A stretch of 64,000 nt of DNA from Bryum argenteum (Eukaryota; Streptophyta; Bryopsida; Bryales; Bryaceae), in the NCBI GenBank assembly GCA_037043015.1, contig CM073326.1, positions 10,796,345 through 10,860,344 on the forward strand, given 5' to 3'. Below, one piece after another: positions 56,133-64,000 of the stretch (the first letter of the stretch is position 1; each line of letters starts with the position of its first letter). Made by a program: the position numbers and the translations under genes. The notes below the pieces were generated by a model. That model did not search any database. It was not told where the DNA came from and saw only the letters and a list, made by a program, of their open reading frames with translations.

Positions 56133-56460
56133 TGTTGCTACATAGTGACCTTCACTATGCAGCAACATTAATTAATCAATCTATGTTCTCTCATGCCACA
56201 TGGACCCCATGAGCGCACTTTATTTGATAATTTTTTTCTCTTTGAGGCTAGCTCCAGCCCTCTTGTACTTGCTCAGGGGAGGAAGCAGCTACAAATAATA
56301 TGAGATAAATCCGCTCCCCCAAGACCCCTTACCACCAAGGCCCCTCGCCCCCAAGACTCCTCCAGCTTGACCCTTCCATACCCCCTCTTCTCTGGTTTTT
56401 AAGCCTTCATTTGCGGTTCGCATTCCATAGGCTTTACCGAGATTTTGGGACATAGTAATT
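56133..56460. repeat. Repeat R4, copy 2, with terminal hairpin
   Basis: It starts GAGATG with a hairpin (arms GTTGCTACATAGTGA and TCACTATGCAGCAAC) and follows the 26148 copy: CCACATGGACCCCATGAG, CCCTCTTGTACTT, AGGGGAGGAAGC, CCCCCAAGACTCCTCC and GAGATTTTGGGA. The 84-codon minus-strand frame is a repeat artefact. Confidence 0.7.
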
Positions 56461-57215
56461 TTGGAAGGCTGAGTATTCAAGGTGAATATTTGGAAGGTTT
56501 TTAAAAAAATGGGTTGGGGTGCAAGAAATCCAACCCTCCCCATGGTAGAGAGGTTGAGATTGGCCTATTTAAGTTTACACTAGGAGTTGGGGTCAACAAT
56601 ATTTTAACATACTCGTCCTTTCTTTTCATCTCCTCGATGACCATGTCAAGACAATGAGTGCACTTGAGGCACTTTTTTGTTCATGGGCCCGAGTGCCCGA
56701 TTGCATGCCACATGGGATGGATTGGCCTCTATTCTTCAATGGCCTTGGCCATAGTGTAAACTCACCCTAAAGACGTTGTGGTATTTTCATGCGCCATCAT
56801 AACATCATTTTTTGGAAGGCTTTATCAGCCTTATCAAGGCTGATAACCACCAACAATGCTCTTGTAGGTTCAAATCTATGTGATAACGCGGTGGCTACTG
56901 TCACGATAAATGCACAACCTCGTGCATTTTTTCCGAATAAGAAGGTAAATTGAAGTTGCAGCATCCGACCTTACTGCCGATATTGCAAACTGTGATCAAT
57001 TATGCAATTTAATGTTAGATTATGTATCTCTCCTAGCATATTCTGCACCATTCGCGGTCATTGGTTTTGCCCTCCAGACTCGCCCGAAGATCGCGTACGC
57101 TGCAGAATATGTCGGGAGAGGACCGTTCCGTCTAATACGATTCGATCACCTATGGTGTGTATGCATGGACCTTGTAATATAGCAGGGGCATGCATGAGTG
57201 GAATGGAAATGAACC
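56461..57215. other. Spacer
   Basis: No gene is recognised. A short duplicated AAGGCTTTATCAGCC/AAGGCTGATAAC hairpin lies near 56815-56847. Confidence 0.35.
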
Positions 57216-57585
57216 TTAACCCTTAAACGTTCATGGGGTCTGAAATGGGCAGCCCAAAATTGAATCACAGCATCTTCTGGACTTGGGCATCATGAATAGT
57301 GCACTTTTTGAACTTGGGCATCATGAGTGAACCAATCAATGATGACCTTGCAACCTCCTACAAGGTTTTGTACAACCCCAACCTACCTACCACAATCCTT
57401 TCAAAGCACAAAATCACTCATACAAATTGTGATTTAAACTGTAAAGTTTCTTTTTTTGAATACATCACAAGGAGGTGACCAGTTTGACATCAAAATATAA
57501 GTGAAAAGTTCATTACAGTGAGAGCTACAAAGCAGATTCTGTACGAAAAGAGCCCCTCGGGCTGTCTTGGGCGTTTAAGGGTTAA
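57216..57585. mobile_element. TTAA-bounded MITE, family T1, copy 3 (370 bp)
   Basis: Ends are TTAA-CCCTTAAACGTTCA and TTGGGCGTTTAAGGG-TTAA. Same orientation and length as copies 1 and 4. Confidence 0.85.
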
Positions 57586-57591
57586 ACTGGA

Positions 57592-58010
57592 AAGTCAAAC
57601 TGCCGTGGAACTACCGTTTTTTTTCATTGCGAGGTGAAATTTTCATTTTTTGAACTGTGAGATTTGAACGGTGAGATCATACCTTGCTATCATTTTTACA
57701 TGCACAGAAAACAAAACTTTCAGAATAAAAGGTAAAATCTCAATGTTTGGTGAAATTTTTAAGTTTCTCCGTTTTGATCAATTTTGGGCAGATTTTGAGA
57801 ATAAAAGAGCATACAATACATTTTGGGCAGATTTTGAGAATAAAAGAGCATACAATACATTTTGGGCAGATTTTGGATAGTGTTTTCAAACTTATCTCCT
57901 AAAGTGTAAGGAATTTTGAAGCATGAGATGACATTTCCGAAAGGTATGAAAAAACCCTACAACTTGCAAATTAAAGGTTTCAACATCATGCGATATATAA
58001 ATAGTATGTC
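57592..58010. repeat. Dispersed repeat R1, copy 4, with tandem 44-bp units
   Basis: It matches R1 at 7420-7640. Within it TTTTGGGCAGATTTTGAGAA followed by TAAAAGAGCATACAATACA is repeated in tandem between about 57781 and 57873, which makes the short repeated peptide WADFENKRAYNTF. Confidence 0.75.
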
Positions 58011-58906
58011 AGAGGCTGCCCCAAGTGACGGGCTAAGTGCACGGCAATAGGTGGTTTCACCATACCATGAAAGTGTACAACTCATCCACATTGGTGGGCA
58101 TGTGTCAGAATATGTGGGGGACCCAGTTGCCCAGGTGGGTGAGTGAGAATGTAGCTATCGAGCAAGTAACTGAATCCCGAAATCCGGCACGGGATTCAAA
58201 CCTTCCCAAAGCAGAAGGAGCTTCTGCAGTTAAGACTGGCAAGGGTACTGCATCCGGAGGTGCATTGCGAGTCCATGCACACAGAGCTAGCTATGGCGTC
58301 CACTGCCTTGTCAAATCTACAATACCACACAGCAACAACCCTAATGCTTCTGATTCATTGCTGCTCCTCCTGGTTCTACAATTAGAACCGCTTTGCTTTG
58401 CTTTCACTGCGTTACTCGATTGATCGCCCGCCCGTCGGCACTCTTTCCATGGCCACGATCGCCATCTCCACGCTTTCGTCGTGTTACTTGCTGCAATGCC
58501 AGCTTTGCACTCTGATCATGCCGTTCTAGCAAAATTACTACCAAATACTTAGTTAACGATCAGACAATTGTCTGAGCGACGGACCAATTCGGTACTGAAC
58601 TGTGTTCGATCAGATTGTCTGAGCGGCGGACCCCATCCGATGGCGGCACTAGCCGGTTACAGAGTGAAGAAGGTGGGGGCGTCAGATCCAAGCAAGTCTG
58701 TTCTGAGAGGTTTGTAGCAAGGATGTCGAAACATTGGTCGGAGTACCGCTAGGATAGAGTAATCGGGGTTGGGGAAATCTAGATATCAGGCGGGCAGGGA
58801 TGAGTGAGGTTGTCTCGGTTTGAACAATCTGGAGAATTTAAAGCGAAGTGGTGTTGTGATTGTGGTCTTGGTTCTACTCTACAATGTCGAGGTAGCAGTC
58901 AATGCA
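58011..58906. other. Upstream region of the GDU-like gene
   Basis: A 128-codon frame at 58037-58423 has no recognised domain. A CAGATTGTCTGAGCGRCGGACC segment is repeated at about 58561 and 58611. Directly before the GDU-like ATG the same frame is open from 58808 and codes a hydrophobic stretch (RSGVVIVVLVLLYNVEVAVN) but has no ATG. Confidence 0.4.
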
Positions 58907-59765
58907 ATGGAAGCGCCGATTGTGTGGAGAGGCAGGGCGCTTCTGGGTTCTGGGCATGCGCAAGCTCCGGGGCAAATGGTTGGTGCATCGGCTCCCGTAG
59001 CGCTGGTCAGACATGAGAGAACGCATTACCCGCTGGTGGCAGCGTTGCTGATTCTAATGGCGGTGGGCGTGGCTGCCATTTGCTGCTGCTGCTGGCGATG
59101 GGAGGGTCACATGCGATTACATGCTCGCCTTCGAGGCCACCACCATACGCGAGACCATTCCGACAGCAGTAGTCATCCTTCTTCTTCTTCATCATCATCA
59201 TCATCATCATCAACTTCTCAGGAATTTCGCAGCGCTCCTCCAAGGGTATGCAATCTCTCTCACTCTCTCTCACTCTCTCTCACTCTCTTCTCAATCCAAT
59301 TCGACGTTAACAATCCAGTGCTCAACCTGTTGATTCTGCACAAATTACCCTCAATTGGATGTCGTGTGTAGTAAGAACTCTTGTGATCTTTTTCCTCTTG
59401 TTTTCATTGTGTCATTTCTCAGACTGTCACGTGTAGTGAGATTAGTTGCACTTTTCTGTGCCGATCCTCAACCATTCACTCACTGAGTTTCTCGGCATAA
59501 ACCAACAGTCTATAATCCATGGCACTTTCCCTTTGTGTGTTTACCCGCTACTCGAAACCTACCATTTTTCATTATGCCAATCCCCCATTTTGACGTTGAT
59601 ATTGAACTGCAGGTATCATCTGTGTTAGTGCTGATGCCCGGAGACGACATTCCTCGGTTCATGGCGTGGAGCGTACCACAAGGATCCGCCCCTTCCATCC
59701 CTGAAGAAAAACCTCGTAAACCAACACAACAAGTGGAGCCTGACCTAAAAGTTGCCGATGTTTGA
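58907..59765 (+). CDS. GLUTAMINE DUMPER-like single-pass membrane protein
   Basis: Two exons, 58907-59245 and 59613-59765 (donor AGG-GTATGC, acceptor CTGCAG), phase 0, give 163 residues. GDU proteins are plant membrane proteins that raise amino-acid export and act with a RING ubiquitin ligase. Visible here: a short N-terminus, one membrane segment at about 41-63 (YPLVAALLILMAVGVAAICC then CCW), a His/Ser-rich linker with an 11-serine run from a TCA/TCT repeat, and after the intron the sequence VLVLMPGDDIPRFMAWSVP. That last part corresponds to the GDU VIMAG motif followed by D-x-P-x-(F/Y)-x-A. The motif reads VLMPG, so it is diverged, and the ACSYWR after the membrane segment is replaced by CCCCWRW. 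Typical GDUs are intronless; this one has an intron. The identification rests on layout plus the two motifs. Confidence 0.62.
59179..59290. repeat. Coding (TCW)n serine repeat and intronic CTCTCTCA repeat
   Basis: TCTTCTTCTTCATCATCATC and following triplets (about 59178-59214) encode the serine run; just after the donor the intron holds four CTCTCTCA units (59255-59286). Confidence 0.85.
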
Positions 59766-61852
59766 TATAGTTTCTGTTTGAAACAACATCGATCGATCGG
59801 CAAGGTATGTATGCTAGACAATGATATGACAATCGGGTAGAGTGGGTAACGTCAATATCTCAACTTGAAAACATGCACTGCAGTAGAAAGAGTAACATTC
59901 TGTGCCCCCCGCGTACCTCCCCAACTTACAAATCACAAGGGACACATGAAGCTCTTTAGCATGGGCTTTGATATATATGATTTTATATGCAAAAAGAGAG
60001 CTTATAATGTGCTATCATCATCCGGGCTATGCATATTTCTTGAAGCTCATGTCATCGCTGAATTCTGATGTGCGGAGCATGCTAATGTGTACCATGAACG
60101 GCTGTAGTAAAGTCGGAAGAAGATCGATGAGGACATCAAACCAACCCTCGATCGGTATCTTTATAAATGAGATGGTAATCTGATTCGTGGCAATACGCAA
60201 TGGTTGCCGTTTTGGCAAACACCCGTCGGATTGTGCTACCACTGTCGATAGTATCTTCGGCCTTCAGATTGTCGATCGGTCTTTAATGATGGTGCCATGC
60301 TTCCCGGAGCACGTCCCTCGAAGCAGTACAGATTGCGCGGTTGCTGTAAAGATTGCTTGCTGCCATTCACTTCGATCATTTTCTTCCAAGACAGCAGCAC
60401 CACTCCGTTTTCCTTTCATTGGCTTGTTTCATTGACGTTAGCAAGTTTTCCTACTACAGGTCTGTCAATGTGAATGTGGAGCCGCTCCATGTTACGATGG
60501 ACCATGTCGCCACCGCCAATGACAGTGATTCAATGCATTCAGATTCAGTAGGGTTCTATATTCGATCCGGGTACTGTGGACACGTAATCGGAGCATTTTC
60601 TCGTCGTGTGGCGAATCACAAATCATTATTTTTTAGGAAACAATCAGTTTGAGAGAGATGATTCCTAGAAATTTATCCGCATGACAGACTAGGACGTTCC
60701 ATGACCTCGGTCCTCGAAGTCCTTTCTTCCTCGTTGCACGCAGAGTTACGAGAAAACCTGAACCTCCACAAGCTTAGCAGGAAGCAGAACTGATTATCCA
60801 TCACCCGTCCATCCAGTACATTATTTCTCAACTTTCTTAAGATTAGTGTTCACTTTGAGTCACCATTGCAATCAATGTGGCTTTGTCTTCTTTTTTTCAA
60901 GCCACCAATTGCACCATTTCCAATAGATTCTTCCACTTGCAAGAAAGTATGCATGCTCCCACATTCAGTGTTATGGTTTGACAATTTAGAGATGTAACAA
61001 TATGATGACGTGTGCCATTTAGTGTTAACGTTTGTCACACCAATTAACAACTCGTGTGTAGTGGAAAGGTGGTTGAGTAAAGCTACAATTAAAGCCATAG
61101 TGGCACTTTTAAGCCATATTGTGCTATTCTGATTTTACTCGAACCACCTTTTCATTAGTGAAGTGTAGGGAATGGTATACAGCCTCAAGAGAATGCGTTC
61201 CGTCTAGTGTGGTTTGTAATCTTCAGAGGTCTTGATTGACAATGTAATTACCTTCTATGATCATGAAGTTTAGTAAGACAATCACTATCATATTTCCTTC
61301 ATGACGTTATATAACCAGGGCTTCATTCACGAACACATCTGCACAAAGTATTCACATAAGTTGGCCCAAGAAAGATTGTATTCAAAAGCTTTGAAGCACC
61401 ATCTCCATTTACAAAAATCTACGTTTTACTCACACACAAAGGTTTAATGTTGGTTCATCAAAATCTTACGAACTCTAAGGTGGACTGCTCATTAGGTTTG
61501 GGAAATCCATGATGAAGATGAAATTGTGAGTAATTTTTATCCAATGGGAAAGTACATGGATGACTAGATCAAGTGGAAGCATCATCAATTCTGGACCCTC
61601 CTGCAATTTGTTATGAATGTTTAAAGTTGAACTTGTAAGGTTCCGCAAATGGTGATCTAAAATTACACCCTAAAATCTCCACTGCTCTCAATGTACCTAA
61701 GGGATATCAGACTTCAAAGCTCTCAATGTACCTCTGGATTGAAAGCTCTCAGGAGCCATATCTGGCATTACATCAATTTCAAGTAGTCTACCTTATGCGT
61801 AATTCAGTGAAAGTTTGGTGTCACCTCGTCAAAATTGGAGCTATATACATCA
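59766..61852. other. Spacer downstream of the GDU-like gene
   Basis: The stretch 60050-60660 has balanced base composition and several 70-100-codon frames on both strands (for example 60353-60652), but no splice-consistent chain or recognised domain was found. From 60840 on the sequence is AT-rich. Confidence 0.35.
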
Positions 61853-62222
61853 TTAACCCTTAAACGCCCATGGGGTCTGAAACGGGCAGCCCAAAATTGG
61901 ATCACAGCATCTTTTGGACTTGGGCATCATGAATAGTGCACTTTTTGAACTTGGGCATCATGAATAGGCCAATCAATGATGAGCTTGCAACCTCCTACAA
62001 GGTTATGTACCACCCCAACCTACCTACCACAATCCTTTCAAAGCACAAAATCATTCATACAAATTGTGATTTGAATTGTGAAATTTCACTTTTTGAATGC
62101 ATTAGAAGAAGGTGACCAGTTTGACATCAAAATATGAGTGAAATGTTGAGTACAGTGAGAGCTACAGGGAAGATTCTGTTGGAATCATGCCCCTCGGGCT
62201 TGCTTGGGCGTTTAAGGGTTAA
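61853..62222. mobile_element. TTAA-bounded MITE, family T1, copy 4 (370 bp)
   Basis: Ends are TTAA-CCCTTAAACGCCCA and TGGGCGTTTAAGGG-TTAA, nearly identical to copy 1 throughout (ACTTGGGCATCATGAATAG, CAACCTCCTACAAGGTTATG, AACCTACCTACCACAATCC). Confidence 0.88.
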
Positions 62223-63069
62223 GGGCAATTGATGCAGTGCACCATGAGTGGCTTACACCAGTGCATGATTTACACTTCGAATATCTGTGACTCCACTGTC
62301 GCTTTATGTTGTTTGAGGTGGCAGATACGATTAGTTAAAGCTGCACCTGTGCAACGACTTTGGTCAACCTTTTATTTAGTATCTTTGGAGCTTAGGTTTA
62401 GTTTCTAGTTTCACACTCGAGCTGGATTGAAAAATGTCCAAGCTAACTGAACGTGAAAAGATAGGAGAGATACTGATCATTGAGATTCCTGATTCCTATT
62501 CAGGTACCTACAAGAAAAATCCACCCCAGCTCAACACCACAACAGAATTTTAAGACAAGGAACTTACATCAGGTCACCCCAGCTCAACACCACAACAGAA
62601 TTTTAAGACAAGGAACTTACATCAGGTCACCCCAGCTCAACACCACAACACAATTTAAGGCAAGGAACTTACATCAGGTCAAAGAACTCGATTCACAATC
62701 ACCAATGACAACAAAGACGATGAAAGTAAAGTAAAGTAGATGGGTTCACTTTGTCACCAGCTAGACATCAATATTACTTTTGACTTCCCTTGCCAGAATA
62801 ATATAGCCCCCTGTAACAGACTTGAATATAAACAAACACTATTCAAGCCATGGCATGCCAGAATCTTTAAGATACTATAGGAGTATTTTACTGTAAGTTT
62901 TAGTATCAGGGGATGGTCTCGCTAGCAAAGTACAAAATTACCTGAGGTTTCATAACCTGTCTGACAAATGGAAAAACAACATATGATTAACTTGCCCCTT
63001 AGCAAGTGAAAAATGGCTGTGCACTATTCCTTTCCTTGAAACTCCAGCTGCGTACTTGCTTGCAGACAG
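62223..63069. other. Spacer with a minisatellite
   Basis: Apart from the three-unit repeat at 62524-62681, no gene is recognised. The 3'UTR of the minus-strand gene at the right edge probably reaches into this stretch. Confidence 0.4.
62524..62681. repeat. Three tandem 53-bp units
   Basis: Units start CCCCAGCTCAACACCACAAC at 62524, 62577 and 62630; the third has small changes (CACAATTTAAGGC). They underlie the repetitive 84-codon frame at 62480-62734. Confidence 0.9.
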
Positions 63070-64000
63070 TTAACTGTACTGCAGCACATTGAGCCGGTCG
63101 GGTCGTTCGTTCATTCGGTCGGTCATTGCCGGTAGTTTGATGTCTTCGAGCGAGCGAGGCTTCGAGGCGAGATCCTTGCTCACCGCCAGAAACAGCCACA
63201 ACCGAGGCATCGATTCAGCACTCATATCTTCTGCAGAGTAAAACTTCCAACTGATTAAAATGAGTTAAGGACCTCAAATGGAAACCAAACAATTGATTGA
63301 ATCAATGATTGTAAGATTTCGAATTCTCATTATTCATTCAACCAAAACTTTGCTAGAAACAAAATTAGGTACGCAACCAAATAAGGTGCCTCTGCCTTAT
63401 TACAAGACAGTCACACTTTGATGACCCATTCGAGTTCAAAATACAACCTGCCAGTAGTGCCGAGAGAATGTACCTCATTGCGATGGAGCTGATGTCGAGC
63501 GATTATCCTGATTTTGAGACCTGTAGTGGTTGTCCTGCTTTCTGTACTGTCCTGTTCCTGAGTAAGAGTTTCGGCTGCCACAACCAAGAGTTATTGCCAT
63601 CAGCTACTGTTCAAGTTAGAGAATCTAAATGCTATGATCAGCTTCAATGCTTGAAAAGCTAAAAGCAGACTGCAATGAACCTCCATTCTGCTTACGAATC
63701 AGAAAAAGCTTAGCTCGTGAACTCAACATAGATCAGCAATTGAACAATCAAGGATCCAGAAAGCGTGTGATGGTTGTAAACCTGCTGGATTGTCTGCTTC
63801 CATGATAGCCAGCTCCTCTCGAACTGCCGTAGCTATTTGCCTCTGAATTTTCTGGAACAGATGAGGTGTTTCCGGTAGCGGAGCTGAAATCTTCACCAGT
63901 GGTGTTGCTACCACTGTCGGGTTTACCTCCACTATTCGTAACAACTGATTCGCTCCCTGCATGACCTCGGGATGCCGAATTTTGTCGGCCACTTCCAGAT
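63070..64000 (-). CDS. 3' part of an unrecognised gene, cut by the window edge
   Basis: Two minus-strand exons fit in phase. The first enters from beyond 64000 and ends at 63782 (donor GCAG-GTTTAC), coding EVADKIRHPEVMQGANQLLR, a hydrophobic/Pro stretch (VVATPLVKISAPLPETPHLF) and a helix (QKIQRQIATAVREELAIMEA). It stops at a phase-1 junction. The second, 63230-63070, follows acceptor TACTCTGCAG and continues G-AA GAT ATG as EDMSAESMPRLWLFLAVSKD, then SKPRSLEDIKLPAMTDRMNE and a stop after NVLQYS. Junction phase, splice signals and amphipathic composition support one gene, though an extra exon between them cannot be excluded. I recognise no family. The start lies outside the window. Confidence 0.5.

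Noticed and set aside
58037-58423. 128-codon frame before the GDU-like gene
   Set aside because: No ATG at its start, no recognised domain, no splice partner, and its left end abuts repeat R1.
59007-59273. Minus-strand frame with a methionine run
   Set aside because: It is the shadow of the serine-coding TCA/TCT repeat in the GDU-like gene.
1-64000. CRISPR arrays, prokaryotic operons, rRNA genes or organelle inserts
   Set aside because: No regularly spaced repeats with unique spacers, no ribosomal RNA core sequence and no organelle gene were recognised. The tandem repeats found are short minisatellites.

Overview
The window looks like nuclear DNA of a land plant. The reasons are spliceosomal genes with GT-AG introns of about 80-330 bp in the long gene, plant-specific protein families (a BTB/POZ protein of the At1g55760 type, a PLATZ-like zinc protein, a GLUTAMINE DUMPER-like protein, a small Ser/Pro-rich protein with the plant CAPT-x-H-x-GSFRC motif), AT-rich repeat-laden spacers, a tRNA-derived SINE, a CACTA transposon and Stowaway-like MITEs. 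The divergence of the GDU-like and PLATZ-like proteins would suit a non-flowering lineage (bryophyte or lycophyte), but I cannot fix the species.

Layout. 1-8.9 kb is transposon territory: one CACTA element (152-5816, CTT target duplication, GATGTC-rich subterminal arrays, no intact transposase) holding two TTAA-bounded insertions, then fragments of other repeats and a 30-bp minisatellite. 9.7-11.9 kb carries the four-exon BTB gene (+). 12-31 kb is a dense nest of small DNA transposons, SINEs and simple repeats, with one decayed TraB-domain fragment near 26.6 kb. 31.6-32.3 kb holds the two-exon Ser/Pro-rich gene (+). 35.5-44.1 kb is MSH5 (+), rebuilt here as 35 exons giving one continuous 831-residue frame. 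47 kb has a three-exon LysM-protein gene (+) with a probable 5'UTR intron. 49.8-50.7 kb has at least two exons of an unrecognised minus-strand gene. 54.3 kb has an intronless PLATZ-like gene (+) with a TATA box, and 58.9-59.8 kb a GDU-like gene (+). The right edge cuts an unrecognised minus-strand gene, of which two exons are visible.

The genes are unrelated housekeeping, meiotic and regulatory loci and form no operon or cluster. The most informative structure is the transposon layer. Four families (called T1-T4 here) start CCC(C)TAAA or CCCTTAAA, end in the reverse complement, and are flanked by TTAA. In two cases the unoccupied TTAA site can be read from a sister repeat copy in the same window; a third case, inside a SINE head, is inferred. 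This points to TTAA-specific, piggyBac-like integration, which would be unusual for a land plant. A separate 217-bp element shows a TA duplication with its empty site also visible. No RNA gene, CRISPR array or prokaryote-style system was found.
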